Source: Mycobacteriales bacterium
GTDB lineage: Bacteria; Actinomycetota; Actinomycetes; JAFAQI01; DASSKL01
Assembly (NCBI GenBank): GCA_035690485.1
Contig: DASSKL010000016.1
Location: 1 to 64,000 of the forward strand
Direction: 5' to 3'
Length of the DNA: 64,000 nucleotides
The position numbers and the translations under genes were made by a program. The notes below the pieces were generated by a model that searched no databases, was not told the DNA's origin, and worked only from the letters and a program-made list of their open reading frames with translations. Positions 43,759-55,275 of the stretch are shown piece after piece. Every line of letters starts with the position of its first letter. Positions within the stretch are counted from its first letter, which is position 1.

Positions 43759-44514
43759 TCACAGGCCGACGGCGCGGTAGAGCGCTCCGACCTCCGCGGT
43801 GTTCAACGGCCGGGTGCGCCCCGGTCGCATATCGCCCAGCAGCACCGGTCCGATGCGGGTGCGCACCAGCCTCTGCACCGGGTGACCGACGGCCTCCAGC
43901 AGTCGGCGTACGACGTGCTTGCGGCCCTCGTGGACGACCACCTCGACCAGCATGCGGGGCCCGGTCGCGTCGACCACCTTGAACGAGTCGACCGCCACCG
44001 GGCCGTCGTCGAGCTCGACTCCGGCGCGCAGCCGGCGACCCACGTCACGGGCCACGGGTCCGGCGACCTCGGCGAGGTACGTCTTCGGCACGGCGTAGGA
44101 CGGATGCATCAGGCGGTGCGCGAGGTCTCCGTCGTTGACGAGCAGGATCAGCCCCTCGGAGTCGGCGTCGAGCCGGCCGACGTGATAGAGCCGCTCGCGC
44201 CGGCCGGCGACGAGGTCACCGATGCAGGGCCGGCCGCGGTCGTCGCTCATCGTCGAAAGCATCCCGCGCGGCTTGTTCAGCGCGACGTAGGTGCGGGCCG
44301 CCGCCGTCGGGATGCGGCCGCCGTCGACGCGAACGACGTCGCGTTCCGGGTCGACCCGCACCCCCTGCTCACGGATGACGCGGCCGTTGACCTCGACCCG
44401 GCCCTCGTCGATCAGCTGCTCGCACGCGCGCCGGCTGCCGAGCCCGGCCTGCGCGAGCACCTTCTGCAGCCGGATCCCGGGCGGCGCGGCGTCAGTCGGT
44501 GAGGCTGAGCTCAT
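43759..44514 (-). CDS. rluB: 23S rRNA pseudouridine synthase RluB family
   Basis: Pseudouridine synthase of 251 aa with an N-terminal S4 RNA-binding domain (RLQKVLAQAGLGSRRACEQLIDEGRVEVNG). The catalytic Asp is in GRLDADSEGLILLVNDG (about residue 118). KTYLAEV and the C-terminal EGRKHVVRRLLEAVGHPVQRLVRTRIGPVLLG confirm the RsuA/RluB/RluE/RluF group. The scpA-scpB-rluB order is standard for RluB. The ATG lies inside the end of scpB (23-bp overlap). Confidence 0.94.
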   Translation of the reverse strand: MSSASPTDAAPPGIRLQKVLAQAGLGSRRACEQLIDEGRVEVNGRVIREQGVRVDPERDVVRVDGGRIPTAAARTYVALNKPRGMLSTMSDDRGRPCIGDLVAGRRERLYHVGRLDADSEGLILLVNDGDLAHRLMHPSYAVPKTYLAEVAGPVARDVGRRLRAGVELDDGPVAVDSFKVVDATGPRMLVEVVVHEGRKHVVRRLLEAVGHPVQRLVRTRIGPVLLGDMRPGRTRPLNTAEVGALYRAVGL

Positions 44515-45061
44515 CGAGCACAAGGTCGTGCGGCTCCGGCAGGTGCGGAGCGAGCGGCGGCAGCTGGTCGAGGTCGTCGAGCCCGAGCCGCTCGAGGAAG
44601 TACTGCGTCGTGCGGTAGAGCGTCGCGCCGGTGTCGCTCTGGGTGCCGGCCTCCTCGACCAGACCCCGGTTGATCAGCGTGCGCATCACGCCGTCGACGT
44701 TGACGCCGCGGACCCCGGACACCCGGGCGCGGCTCACCGGCTGCTGGTAGGCGACCACCGCGAGCGTCTCCAACGCGGCCTGGGTGAGCCGCGCCTGCTG
44801 CCCGTCGACGACGAACCGCTCGACGTAGGGCGCGCACTCGGGCCGCGTGTAGAGGCGCCACCCGCCCGCCACGTGGCGCAGGTCGAAGCCGCGGCCCTGT
44901 GCGGTGTATTCGTCGGCGAGCGCGGCGAGGGTCTCGGCGACGAGCTCACGCGGCTGCTCGACCACCTGCGCGAGGACCACGTCGGGCACCGGCTCGTCGA
45001 CCACCATCAGCACGGCCTCGAGCGCCGCGCGCAGGCTCGGCTCAGGCGTCGGGTCGGTCAT
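44492..45061 (-). CDS. scpB: Segregation and condensation protein B
   Basis: Winged-helix subunit of the SMC-ScpAB condensin complex. 189 aa. Typical blocks: LRAALEAVLMVVDEPV at the start, GWRLYTRPECAPYVERF, ARLTQAALETLAVVAYQQPVSRARVSGVRGVNVDGVMRTLINRGLV, and a final TTQYFLERLGL. ATG 45061 lies 20 bp inside the end of scpA, so translation is coupled. A longer frame upstream lacks a good start. Confidence 0.95.
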   Translation of the reverse strand: MTDPTPEPSLRAALEAVLMVVDEPVPDVVLAQVVEQPRELVAETLAALADEYTAQGRGFDLRHVAGGWRLYTRPECAPYVERFVVDGQQARLTQAALETLAVVAYQQPVSRARVSGVRGVNVDGVMRTLINRGLVEEAGTQSDTGATLYRTTQYFLERLGLDDLDQLPPLAPHLPEPHDLVLDELSLTD

Positions 45062-45884
45062 GGGCCGGTCCTTCCCCGTCGTACGACTCGTCGGTGCTCC
45101 AGCGGTCGGGCTCCACCACGGTGTCACCGCCGGTCCAGCGCACGGTCAGCTCGCCGAGCGCGGTCACCTGCTCGAAGCCGACGACGCCCTCGCGGTAGAG
45201 CTCGAGCAGGGCGAGGAACCGCCCCACGACCAGTGGCGTGCTGTCGCAGTCAGCGATCAGCGAGCGGAACGTCGCCTGCCCGGCGCTGCGCAGCCGCTCC
45301 GCCAGCACGCCCGCCTGCTCGCGCACGCTGACCTGCGGCGCGTGCAGGTGGTCGACGGCGACGACCGGCGCCGGCTTCGGCGTCATCGCCCGCGCGGCCA
45401 GCGCGGCGAACTGCTCGGCCCCCAGTCCGAGCAACACCTCGGGCAGCACGGCAGCGAACTGCGGCTCGAGCCCGACCGCGCGCGGGTAGCGGCGCCCGTG
45501 GTCGGCCATCCGCGCCTCGAGCAGCGCGGCGACCTCCTTGTAGGCGCGGTACTGCAGCAGCCGGGCGAACAGCAGGTCGCGGGCTTCGAGCAGGGCGAGG
45601 TCGTCCTCGTCCTCCACGTCGGCGGCGGGCAGGAGCCGGGCGGCCTTGAGGTCGAGGAGGGTGGCGGCCACGACGAGGAACTCGCTGGCCTGTCCGAGGT
45701 CCCAGCCGTCGCCCTGCCCGCGGATGTAGGCGATGAACTCGTCGGTGACCTGCGAAAGCGCGACGAGCGTGACGTCGAGGCGGTGCTTGGCGATCAGTGA
45801 GAGGAGCAGATCGAACGGCCCCTCGAAGTTGTCGAGGCGGACCGAGAACCCGGAGCGGCCGGGCGCCTCCTCGACGATCGTCAC
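45042..45884 (-). CDS. scpA: Segregation and condensation protein A (kleisin)
   Basis: Kleisin subunit that bridges SMC heads and binds ScpB. 280 aa. The N-terminal FSVRLDNFEGPFDLLLSLIAKHRLDVTLVALSQVTDEFIAYI and the segment ASEFLVVAATLLDLKAARLLP are the ScpA signature. The C-terminal winged helix (TFRSLIADCDSTPLVVGRFLALLELYREGVVGFEQ) is present. GTG 45884 is leaderless, with TACCGT 6 bp upstream, so scpAB-rluB can be transcribed apart from the M50-parA genes upstream. Confidence 0.96.
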   Translation of the reverse strand: MTIVEEAPGRSGFSVRLDNFEGPFDLLLSLIAKHRLDVTLVALSQVTDEFIAYIRGQGDGWDLGQASEFLVVAATLLDLKAARLLPAADVEDEDDLALLEARDLLFARLLQYRAYKEVAALLEARMADHGRRYPRAVGLEPQFAAVLPEVLLGLGAEQFAALAARAMTPKPAPVVAVDHLHAPQVSVREQAGVLAERLRSAGQATFRSLIADCDSTPLVVGRFLALLELYREGVVGFEQVTALGELTVRWTGGDTVVEPDRWSTDESYDGEGPAHDRPDA

Positions 45885-45890
45885 CGGTCG

Positions 45891-45896
45891 ACGGTA
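45891..45896 (-). promoter_or_regulatory. Leaderless promoter -10 of scpA
   Basis: TACCGT on the minus strand lies 6 bp before the scpA GTG; no RBS is present. Confidence 0.55.
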
Positions 45897-45915
45897 ACCC
45901 GGCGGCCGGCCCGCA

Positions 45916-46596
45916 TCACGTGACCGCGCCGAGCAACGGCCGGATGATGGCGTCGAGCAGCACGATGAGCAGCGGGCCGCGCGACGAGAACGGCACGACG
46001 AGGAGCACGAGCAGGATGCCGACGCCCCAGTTCTGCTCGACCAGGCGGTACTCCGCCTTCTGCCAGCCGGTCGTCCGCGGTGCGTAGCCGAACATCAGCG
46101 CCGAGCCTTCGAGCGGCGGCAGCGGGATGAACGACAGGAACCCCATGGCCATGTTCTCCATCGCGAACAGCAGTGGGGTGAGCTGGTCGGCGGGGAAGAC
46201 GTAGTCGCCGTGCACCGCGTTGGACAGGTTCAGCTCGCCGAGCACCCGCGAGTCGCCGCCCGCGGCGACGAACCCGGCGAAGCCGATCGCCGCGAGGGCG
46301 AAGTTGCCGAGCGGGCCGGCGATCGAGACGAGGATCAGCCGGCGGCCTCGCCACATTCGCCGCCGGTCGGCGCCGGCGTGGCTGCCCCAGCCGACGCCGC
46401 CGATCGCCGCGGCGACGGCCCCGAACGGGTCGACGTGCCGGCGAAGGTCGGGCTTGCCACGCCCGAACGCGACCGGTGCGCGGTCACCGAGCCACTTCGC
46501 GGCGTAGGCCTGCGCCATCCCGTGGACGACCACGCCGGCGAGGAAGCCCACGACGAGGCCGACCAGCGCGGTCGGGTGGGCGACGGCGTACAGCAA
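45916..46596 (-). CDS. Site-2-protease-like (M50) membrane protein lacking the zinc motif
   Basis: Polytopic membrane protein of 226 aa with the outline of an M50 intramembrane protease. The usual HEXXH of the first helix is HGMAQ here (VVVHGMAQAYAAKWLGD), and the downstream NPxPPLDG is PLPPLEG. The Glu and second His needed for zinc catalysis are gone, so proteolysis is unlikely; a scaffold or binding role is more plausible. It starts with TTG 3 bp after the parA stop. It lies between parA and scpA, two chromosome-segregation genes. Confidence 0.8.
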   Translation of the reverse strand: MLYAVAHPTALVGLVVGFLAGVVVHGMAQAYAAKWLGDRAPVAFGRGKPDLRRHVDPFGAVAAAIGGVGWGSHAGADRRRMWRGRRLILVSIAGPLGNFALAAIGFAGFVAAGGDSRVLGELNLSNAVHGDYVFPADQLTPLLFAMENMAMGFLSFIPLPPLEGSALMFGYAPRTTGWQKAEYRLVEQNWGVGILLVLLVVPFSSRGPLLIVLLDAIIRPLLGAVT

Positions 46597-46599
46597 GGG

Positions 46600-47472
46600 T
46601 CAGCGCCCGCCGACCCGCGTGCGCATCAGCACTTCCTTGGCCAGCTCGCGGTAGGCGACGGCTCCGGGTGAGGTCGGGGCGTAGGACGTGATCGGCTCGC
46701 CGGCCACCGTGGTCTCCGGAAAGCGGACCGTGCGGTTGATGACGGTGTGGAAGACCTTGTCGCCGAACGCCTCCACGACGCGGGCGAGCACCTCGCGGCC
46801 GTGCAGCGTGCGCGAGTCGTACATCGTCGCGAGGATGCCCATCAGCTCCAGGTCGGGGTTGAGCCGCTCACGGACCTTCTCGATCGTCTGGATCAGCAAC
46901 GCCACCCCGCGCAGGGCGAAGAACTCGCACTCCAGCGGGACGATCACGGCGTCGGAGGCCGTGAGCGCGTTGACCGTCAGCAGGCCGAGCGAGGGCTGGC
47001 AGTCGACGAGGATCACGTCGTACGCCGGCATCGCGCGCCGCAGCGCGCGCTGCAACGCCTGCTCGCGGGCCACCTCCCCCACCAGCTGCACCTCGGCGGC
47101 CGACAGGTCGATGTTGCTGGGCAGCAGGTCCATGCCCGGCACGCCGGTCTCCAGCAGCACGTCGTCGATCGTGACGTCGCGCTCCATCAGCAGGTTGTAG
47201 ACGGTGCGCTCGAGCTCCATCGGGTTGACCCCGAGCCCGACCGACAGCGCGCCCTGCGGGTCGAAGTCGACGAGCAGCACCCGCCGGCCGTAGTCGGCGA
47301 GCGCGGCCCCCAGGTTGATCGCGGTCGTGGTCTTGCCGACGCCGCCCTTCTGGTTGCACATGGCGATGACGCGGGCCGGCCCGTGCTCGCGGAGCGGGCG
47401 GGGCTCTGGCAGCCGCGGCCGGGGACGCCCGGTGGGGCCGATCTCGCCGGCGACCGGGCTCTGTGTCGACAT
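46600..47472 (-). CDS. parA: ParA/Soj-family ATPase (Rv1708 type)
   Basis: ATPase of 290 aa. A disordered Pro/Arg-rich N terminus (about 35 residues) precedes the deviant Walker box NQKGGVGKTTTAINLGAAL. Switch motifs are VDFDPQGALSVGLG and ILVDCQPSLGLLTVNAL, typical of chromosome-type ParA. It is the orphan copy found next to scpAB, not the parAB pair near the origin; no parB or parS is visible here. A likely promoter (TAGGCT, 47518-47513) gives a 34-nt leader. Confidence 0.92.
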   Translation of the reverse strand: MSTQSPVAGEIGPTGRPRPRLPEPRPLREHGPARVIAMCNQKGGVGKTTTAINLGAALADYGRRVLLVDFDPQGALSVGLGVNPMELERTVYNLLMERDVTIDDVLLETGVPGMDLLPSNIDLSAAEVQLVGEVAREQALQRALRRAMPAYDVILVDCQPSLGLLTVNALTASDAVIVPLECEFFALRGVALLIQTIEKVRERLNPDLELMGILATMYDSRTLHGREVLARVVEAFGDKVFHTVINRTVRFPETTVAGEPITSYAPTSPGAVAYRELAKEVLMRTRVGGR

Positions 47473-47512
47473 CGTCACTGGAGGCTTCGTTTCTGGGAGT
47501 GGGGCGGCGCCG

Positions 47513-47518
47513 AGCCTA
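47513..47518 (-). promoter_or_regulatory. Probable promoter -10 of parA
   Basis: TAGGCT on the minus strand lies 40 bp before the parA ATG, in the 92-bp gap after xerD. No clear -35 box. Confidence 0.35.
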
Positions 47519-47564
47519 CTAGGGGGTGGGCGGCCGGGGCGGCCGTGCGCCCGATCTGTCGGGT

Positions 47565-48494
47565 TCACCCCAGCGCGCGCGGATGCGCCGCCGCGTAGAC
47601 CTCGCGCAACCGGTCGACGGTGACGAGCGTATAGACCTGCGTCGTCGTCACCGACGCGTGGCCGAGCAGCTCCTGCACGACGCGTACGTCCGCCCCGCCG
47701 TCGAGCAGGTGCGTGGCGAAGGAATGGCGCAGCATGTGCGGAGAGACCTCGGCGCGTACGCCGGCGCGCTGGGCCGCCGCGCGCAGCACGGTCCACGCGC
47801 TCTGCCGGGTCAGCCGACCGCCGCGGGCGTTGAGGAACAGCGCGCTGGTGCCCCGCCCCGCGGCGGCGAGCGCCGGGCGCCCCCGGACGAGGTAGCTGTC
47901 GACGGCCTTCCGGGCGTAGCTGCCGACGGGCACCATCCGGTCCTTACCGCCCTTGCCGTGCAGGACGACCGCCCCGGAGACCTGGTCGAGGTCGTCGACG
48001 GCCAGCCCGACCGCCTCGCTGATCCGCGCACCGGTGCCGTAGAGCAACTCGAGCAGCGCCCGGTCGCGCAACGCGCGTGGCGTCCCGTCGGCTCCCGCGG
48101 CGGCGAGGAGGGCCTCGACCTCGGTGACCGACAGCGCCTTGGGCAGCCGCCGCGGGGGCGGCGGCGGCTTGACCGCCACGGACACGTCGACCGGCACCAG
48201 GCCCTCGCGCAGGGCGAAGCGGTGCAGGCCGCGGACCGCGACGACGGCCCGTGCGGCCGAGCTCGGCCGCAAGGCGGTCCGGCCGTCGGTGCCGGAGCGC
48301 AGGGCGCCGAGGAACGCTGCCACGTCGTCCTCGCCGACGGCATCGAGCATCGTGATGCCCCGGGACTCGAGCACCTCGAGGTAGCGGCGCAGGTCCCGGC
48401 GGTAGGACGTGAGCGTGTTGGCAGCGAGGCCGCGCTCGACGGCGAGGTGGTCGAGATAGGCGGAGACGGCACGCTCGAGGGACGGGCCGGTCAG
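47565..48494 (-). CDS. xerD: Tyrosine recombinase XerD
   Basis: Site-specific recombinase that, with XerC, resolves chromosome dimers at dif. 309 aa. The N-terminal SAM-like DNA-binding domain ([34 protein letters not shown]) precedes the catalytic domain with Arg in [12 protein letters not shown], Lys in [40 protein letters not shown] and Tyr in TTTQVYT. No ATG, GTG or TTG can include the whole N-terminal domain. The best start is CTG 48494, which overlaps the ald stop as CTGA and has GAGG 7 bp upstream. A dif-like site is at 22.0 kb. Confidence 0.94.
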   Translation of the reverse strand: MTGPSLERAVSAYLDHLAVERGLAANTLTSYRRDLRRYLEVLESRGITMLDAVGEDDVAAFLGALRSGTDGRTALRPSSAARAVVAVRGLHRFALREGLVPVDVSVAVKPPPPPRRLPKALSVTEVEALLAAAGADGTPRALRDRALLELLYGTGARISEAVGLAVDDLDQVSGAVVLHGKGGKDRMVPVGSYARKAVDSYLVRGRPALAAAGRGTSALFLNARGGRLTRQSAWTVLRAAAQRAGVRAEVSPHMLRHSFATHLLDGGADVRVVQELLGHASVTTTQVYTLVTVDRLREVYAAAHPRALG

Positions 48495-49606
48495 CGCAGC
48501 ACCTCGTCGAGTGCGACCACCGGCAGGCCGTGCGCCTCGGCCACGGGCGCGATCGTGAGTGTCCCGTCGACCGCGTTGACCCCGTTGGCGAGCGCCGGAT
48601 CGGCGCGCGCGGCGTCTCGCCAGCCCAGGGCCGCGATCCGCTCGGCGTAGGGCAGCGTGACGTTGGTCAGCGCGAACGTCGACGTGTTCGGCACGGCACC
48701 GGGCATGTTCGCGACGCAGTAGTAGACGCAGCCGTTGCGGACGAACGTCGGGTTGGAGTGCGTGGTCGGTCGCGACCCCTCGATGCAACCGCCCTGGTCG
48801 ACCGCGATGTCGACGAGGACGGCGCCGGGCTTCATCCGGGCCACGATGTCGTCGGTGACGAGCTTCGGTGCGCGGGCCCCGGGCACCAGCACGGCTCCGA
48901 TCACCAGGTCGGCGTCGAGGCAGGCCTTCTCGATCTCGTAGCGGTTGGACGCCACCGTCTGCACGTGGCCCTGGTAGATGCGGTCGGCCTCCCGCAGGCG
49001 GCCGATGTCCCGGTCGAGCAGCAGCACCTCGGCCTGCATGCCGACCGCGATGGCGGCGGCGTTCATGCCGGCGACACCCGCCCCGACGACGACAACCTTC
49101 GCGGCGTAGACGCCGGAAACACCACCCATGAGTACGCCGCGACCGCCGGCCTCGCGTTCGAGGCAGTGTGCGCCGACCTGCGGCGCCATCCGGCCGGCCA
49201 CCTCGGACATCGGCGCGAGCAGTGGCAGGGCGCCGTCGGCGACCTGCACGGTCTCGTAGGCGATGGCCGTGACCCCCGCGTCGAGCACGGCCTTCGTGCA
49301 CTCGGCCGAGGCGGCCAGGTGCAGGTAGGTGAAGAGCACCTGGCCGCGGCGCATGCGGTGGTACTCCGCCGGCACCGGCTCCTTGACCTTGAGCACGAGC
49401 TCGGCGTCGGCCCAGAGGTCGTCCGCCGACGCGACGACCCGTGCGCCGGCTGCGGCGAAGTCGCCGTCGGGCAGCGCGGACCCGGCACCGGCACCGGCCT
49501 CGACGGCCACTTCGTGGCCGGCGCGCGCCAGCTCGTGGACCCCGGCGGGGGTGATGGCGACGCGGTACTCGCTGTCCTTGACCTCCCGCGGCACGCCGAT
49601 CTTCAC
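48491..49606 (-). CDS. ald: Alanine dehydrogenase
   Basis: NAD-dependent interconversion of L-alanine and pyruvate plus ammonia. The GTG giving [22 protein letters not shown] yields 371 aa, the standard Ald length, and lies 7 bp after a TATGCT box, so a leaderless mRNA is likely; an ATG 12 bp upstream falls inside that box. Active-site residues: Lys in LVLKVKEP, His in TYLHLAAS. The NAD fold is [28 protein letters not shown]. The stop overlaps the xerD start. Confidence 0.95.
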   Translation of the reverse strand: MKIGVPREVKDSEYRVAITPAGVHELARAGHEVAVEAGAGAGSALPDGDFAAAGARVVASADDLWADAELVLKVKEPVPAEYHRMRRGQVLFTYLHLAASAECTKAVLDAGVTAIAYETVQVADGALPLLAPMSEVAGRMAPQVGAHCLEREAGGRGVLMGGVSGVYAAKVVVVGAGVAGMNAAAIAVGMQAEVLLLDRDIGRLREADRIYQGHVQTVASNRYEIEKACLDADLVIGAVLVPGARAPKLVTDDIVARMKPGAVLVDIAVDQGGCIEGSRPTTHSNPTFVRNGCVYYCVANMPGAVPNTSTFALTNVTLPYAERIAALGWRDAARADPALANGVNAVDGTLTIAPVAEAHGLPVVALDEVLR

Positions 49607-49613
49607 GAGGCCG

Positions 49614-49619
49614 AGCATA
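49614..49619 (-). promoter_or_regulatory. Leaderless promoter -10 of ald
   Basis: TATGCT on the minus strand lies 7 bp before the GTG at 49606. It implies that ald and xerD share one transcript. Confidence 0.55.
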
Positions 49620-49648
49620 GAGACAGCCGCGACCTCCGGCGGCGGCTC

Positions 49649-49673
49649 AGACCTTGCCGGTCACACCAGGTCT
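49649..49673 (-). terminator. Hairpin at the end of the nudix gene
   Basis: AGACCT and AGGTCT with a 13-nt loop overlap the nudix stop codon and precede the ald promoter. A 6-bp stem without a U-tract is weak evidence. Confidence 0.35.
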
Positions 49674-50309
49674 AGCCCGCGCTGCCGGTGAAATCGCTGA
49701 TCTCGGGCCAGGGCGCGTCGGCCTGCCGCAGCCGGGCGAACCCGTCGTCGCGGGCCCGCGCGCAGGCCAGCACGCCCATGACGCCGAGCGGGTTGTGCAT
49801 CCGGCCGTCGAGGGCGGCGGCGACGAGCTCGTCGAGCGGCACCCAGGCGACCGGCATGTCGGCCTCCTCGTGCTCACCGGTCCAGCGCTCGTCGTCGGCG
49901 ACCTCGGTCAGGCCTCGGGCCAGGTAGATGCGCACCGCCTCGTCGCTCATCCCGGGTGAGGTGAACGCGTCGAGGAGGACGGCCCAGTCGCGGGCCCGGT
50001 GGTGCGCCTCCTCGTAGAGCTCGCGCTTCGCGGCCTCGAGCGGCGGCTCGCCGGGCTCGTCGAGCAGACCGGCGGGTGGTTCCCAGAGCTTGCGGCGTAC
50101 GGGGTGGCGGTACTGCTGCACGAGCAGCACCTGCCCGTCGTCGTCGAGGGCGATGACGCCGACCGCGCCGGGGTGGACGACGACGTCGCGGGTGGCGGTG
50201 TCGCCGTCGGGCATCCGGACGACGTCGGAGCGCACGTCGATGACGCGGCCCGAGGAGTAGACGACCTGCGAGCGTTCGACGGGGTAGGAGGCGGGCTCGT
50301 CGGTGAGCT

Positions 50310-50313
<4 letters not shown>
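49672..50313 (-). CDS. NUDIX hydrolase, ADP-ribose pyrophosphatase type
   Basis: Protein of 213 aa with a nudix box [22 protein letters not shown] (GX5EX7REXXEE pattern, residues 80-102) and the ADPRase-type lead-in [19 protein letters not shown]. It probably hydrolyses ADP-ribose or a related nucleoside diphosphate linked compound to AMP and a sugar phosphate. The GTG overlaps the pyrG stop (GTGA). The same pair occurs in M. tuberculosis (Rv1699-Rv1700). Confidence 0.9.
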
Positions 50314-51977
<1,664 letters not shown>

Positions 51978-52009
51978 AGGGGGCTCCCCGTGATCGGAAA
52001 ACGAGCGGC

Positions 52010-54187
52010 TCAGACGCCGCCCTCACGGGACTTCAGGGTAACACCGGCAGCGGGCGGCGCGGCTGCCTCGACGCGCCGGTCCGGCGGGTCGAGGCGCACT
52101 GTCTCGACCGCCGCCATGACTGCGACCGGCACCGCGACCGCCAGCGCCATCGCCGGGATCGCGATGCCCGAGTCGTTGACGGCGAAGCCGATGACGGCCA
52201 TGACCGCGGTGGCGACCAGGCCGCCGCGCAGCTGCGGCCGGTTCTCGAGCGCCTGCCCCAGCCCGCCCCACGGCCGGCCGGCGAGCACGGCGATCGCCAG
52301 CGCGGCGAGCGGCACCGCGCCGGCGAGGACGCTGGTGCGCAGGACCCGCAGGTTCGCCTGCCCCTTGCGGACGATGACGGTGCCGGCGTGCCCGTCGAGC
52401 AGGTCCTGCACGAACCGGCCGAGGTGGGTGCGGTCGGCCGCCGGACGCAGGTAGTCGGCGAACGCGAAGGCTGCGACCACCGCGACCGCGGCGAGCAGCG
52501 CAACGGCCAGCCGCTTCCAGGAGATCCGGCCGCGGGTCATGAGCATGCCGAGGACGGCGAAGGCGGGGACCAGAGCGAGGACGCCGCCGAAGTCGTCTCC
52601 CCACATCGGGGCGCCGTCGATCACGGTGGCGACCACGCCGATCACGGTCACGATGACCAGCCGTTGCCGCGGCGTACGGCCGCTGCACGCGAAGGCGGCG
52701 GTCAGCAGGGCCGCGGCGGCGAACACCGCGAACGCCAGGTTGCCCACCCCGGCGAACCGTCCCGCCACAAGCGGCGAGTAGCCGGCCAGGCTGTCGACCT
52801 GCAGCCGGGCACCACTGACGAGGTCCGCGGCGAGGACGACGAACGTGACGCCCGCGACGACGGCCGAGGGACCGAGCAGGCGGCGCCGCCACGGCCCGGC
52901 GAGGGCCAGCGCGGTGATCGCGAGGGTGAACAGGAGGAGGGCGCCGAGCAGGGCGGGCAGCGGGTGACCGGCCCGCGCCCAAGGCAGCAGGTTCGCCAGG
53001 TAGGTGGCGACGACGCCGGCACCCGCGGCCGCGGCGACGATCCGGGTGCCGATGAGCAGCCGGTTGCGGTGCCGGCCGGCCGCGCCGAAGCGGAGCACCA
53101 GCGCGGTGGCGCCGTAGACCAGGGCCTGGATGGCCACCAGGATCGCGAAGAACGGCGGCACCAGATCGCTCTGCAGCAGCGCCGCCCGCTCCAGGCGCAC
53201 GAACCGTTCCACCTGCTCGGCGACCGGCGCGGCCGCTGCACCCGCACGGATGGGCTGGCCGACCATCGCGTCGGGTCGCGGGACCCCCAGCGCCGCGAGC
53301 ACGGTCGGCGCGATGTCGATGAGCTGTACGTAGGGCGCTCGCCGGGTCGAGGGGCTGTCGAGCAGCCGGTGGCCGAGGCCGGGGCCGTCGACGGCGAGGA
53401 CGTGCAGGTGCGCGGCGGTCCGGCCGGTCTCGGAGATGCCGGCGACGATGAGCAACGAGCCGGCGGGCCGGGCGGCGAGGATGCGCGCGAGAGCGTCGTC
53501 GGCGCTGCGTACGGCGGCGCGCCGGGCGTTCGCATCCGCGGCTGCCCCGTCCTCGGGAGAGGCCGGCGGGCGCACCGCGATCGCGTCGATGCCGACGACG
53601 GTCAGCGGGCAGGTGGTGTAGGTGGCCGGGTCGCCGGGACCGCCCGGGTGCCGCACGCGACCAGCGGCGTCGGCCGCGGCGAGAGAGGCGCCCGCCCCCA
53701 CGGCCGCGGTGCACATCCCCCGGGCGTGCATCGCGTTGCCCAGCGCACCGATCTGGGTGCCGAAGAGCAGCCCGTCGTTGACGTCGTGGAGCACCTGCTG
53801 GGCGGCACCGGTCGGTGCCTGCTCGAGGAGCGGCACGGAGCCCGGGCAACCCGGGCCCGGGTTTGCGGGACCGCGGGCGCGGTTGCCGGCGCCGAGCGTG
53901 GCCCAGCCGTCGACAGGGCAGGTGACGGACTTCGCGGCGCGCACCGACAGCGCACCGACCGAGGCGTGCTCCACGAGGGACCAGAGGGCGGGGGTGTCAG
54001 CCGCGGTGACGTCCTCCCACCGCAGGCCCGGGACACCGACGACGACGACGTGCTGCACGCTCGTCAGCGGTGACGCCGCCGGCGGCGGTGCGGCGTTCGC
54101 GACGCCTGCGAGCAGGGTGGTCACGAGGCCGGCGAGGATCGCCACACAGCCGGCGACGGCGGCGACCGACCGGGCGCGCGTGCTCAC
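52010..54187 (-). CDS. Large polytopic membrane protein with alkaline-phosphatase-like ectodomain
   Basis: Protein of 725 aa. A signal peptide or first helix ([25 protein letters not shown]) is followed by about 300 extracytoplasmic residues resembling the alkaline phosphatase/sulfatase fold ([35 protein letters not shown], then [15 protein letters not shown]). About ten membrane helices follow to the C terminus. I cannot confirm the catalytic metal ligands. The GTG overlaps the GT4 stop by GTGA, which ties it to the glycan genes upstream. A role in modifying a cell-surface glycan or lipid is inferred from context only. Confidence 0.75.
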   Translation of the reverse strand: MSTRARSVAAVAGCVAILAGLVTTLLAGVANAAPPPAASPLTSVQHVVVVGVPGLRWEDVTAADTPALWSLVEHASVGALSVRAAKSVTCPVDGWATLGAGNRARGPANPGPGCPGSVPLLEQAPTGAAQQVLHDVNDGLLFGTQIGALGNAMHARGMCTAAVGAGASLAAADAAGRVRHPGGPGDPATYTTCPLTVVGIDAIAVRPPASPEDGAAADANARRAAVRSADDALARILAARPAGSLLIVAGISETGRTAAHLHVLAVDGPGLGHRLLDSPSTRRAPYVQLIDIAPTVLAALGVPRPDAMVGQPIRAGAAAAPVAEQVERFVRLERAALLQSDLVPPFFAILVAIQALVYGATALVLRFGAAGRHRNRLLIGTRIVAAAAGAGVVATYLANLLPWARAGHPLPALLGALLLFTLAITALALAGPWRRRLLGPSAVVAGVTFVVLAADLVSGARLQVDSLAGYSPLVAGRFAGVGNLAFAVFAAAALLTAAFACSGRTPRQRLVIVTVIGVVATVIDGAPMWGDDFGGVLALVPAFAVLGMLMTRGRISWKRLAVALLAAVAVVAAFAFADYLRPAADRTHLGRFVQDLLDGHAGTVIVRKGQANLRVLRTSVLAGAVPLAALAIAVLAGRPWGGLGQALENRPQLRGGLVATAVMAVIGFAVNDSGIAIPAMALAVAVPVAVMAAVETVRLDPPDRRVEAAAPPAAGVTLKSREGGV

Positions 54188-55275
54188 GCCGGCCCCAGCA
54201 GCTCGCGGTAGAGCGCCAGCGTCTGCGCGGCCACCTCGTCGGCACTCGGCCAGCCTGCCGCGACCTTGCGCGCGCGCGCTCCGAGCGCAGCCCGCTCACC
54301 CGCATCGTCGAGGAGGGCCGACACGCCGCCCACGAGTGCTGCGACGTCGCCCGCCGGCACGAGCAGGGCGGCGTCCTGAACCAGATCGGGGGTCCCACCC
54401 GTGGCGGCCGCGACGATCGCGGTGCCGGCGCGCATCGCTTCCTGCACGAGCAACGAGCGTCCCTCCCACCGGCTCGGCACGACCAGGACGTCGGCCGCGG
54501 CAAGGAGGTCGGCCACGTCGTCGCGATGGCCGAGCAGCCGCACCGGGGCGTCGAGCCGCCGGACCAGCCCGGCCAGCTCGTCGCGCAGCGGTCCGTCACC
54601 GGCCAGCACGACCACCGGTGGAGATTGTCTCGTCGTCCAGGCGCAGGACGCACGGATCAGCGTGTCGAACCCCTTCTGCGGGTGCAGCCGTCCGGCGGCG
54701 AGCACCAGCGGGCGATCGGTGGCCCCCATCTCACCGCGGGTCTCGGCCCGGTCGCGGGTGGCACCGCGCCCCGGCAGCGCGGCGACCGGCGTGGGGCGCA
54801 CGTCGCGCCCGCCCAGGCGGCGTACGCGGTCGGTGAGGTCCGGCGAGACGGTGAGGGTGACCGTCGCGCGGCGGGCCACGACGCGCTCGAGCAGCGCATA
54901 GACGCTGCGGGCGGGGGCGCTCCCGAGCACCAGGTTGTGCCAGGTGACCACGACGGGCCGGGGGCCGCCGACCAGCACGGCGAGCAGCCCGGCCCGCAGG
55001 CCGTGGGCGTGCACGACGGTGGCGTCGCCGAGCCCGTGCCGCAGCGCCGCAGCGGCACGCAGGTCGGCGAGCGGGCGGGTGCCCGCGGCGATCGGCACGT
55101 CGACGAACTCCGCGCCGGCAGCGCTTAAGCCGAAGCGTGCGTCGGTGTCGGCCGGAGCAAGGACGCGTACGCCGACCCCGCGGGCCACGTAGCCGTCGAC
55201 GAGCGAACGCACGTGCCGGCCGACGCCGCCGGTGCTGGTGGCGAGCACGAGCGCCACCGTCGTCGGATCAGGCAC
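54184..55275 (-). CDS. GT-B glycosyltransferase, family 4
   Basis: Glycosyltransferase of 363 aa with the GT4 fold. The N-terminal acceptor domain has STGGVGRHVRSLVDGYVARG, and the C-terminal donor domain has LVLAAGRLHPQKGFDTLI, LAGDGPLRDEL and the E-x7-E motif in PSRWEGRSLLVQEAMRAGTAIVAAATGG. The donor is a nucleotide sugar of unknown type. No membrane helix. GTG 55275 overlaps the murJ-like stop by 8 bp. It belongs to the MraY-like/MurJ-like cluster. Confidence 0.88.
   Translation of the reverse strand: MPDPTTVALVLATSTGGVGRHVRSLVDGYVARGVGVRVLAPADTDARFGLSAAGAEFVDVPIAAGTRPLADLRAAAALRHGLGDATVVHAHGLRAGLLAVLVGGPRPVVVTWHNLVLGSAPARSVYALLERVVARRATVTLTVSPDLTDRVRRLGGRDVRPTPVAALPGRGATRDRAETRGEMGATDRPLVLAAGRLHPQKGFDTLIRASCAWTTRQSPPVVVLAGDGPLRDELAGLVRRLDAPVRLLGHRDDVADLLAAADVLVVPSRWEGRSLLVQEAMRAGTAIVAAATGGTPDLVQDAALLVPAGDVAALVGGVSALLDDAGERAALGARARKVAAGWPSADEVAAQTLALYRELLGPA

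Noticed and set aside
47473-47564. parS centromere site next to parA
   Set aside because: No TGTTTCACGTGAAACA-like palindrome is present here, and parB is absent; this is the orphan parA.
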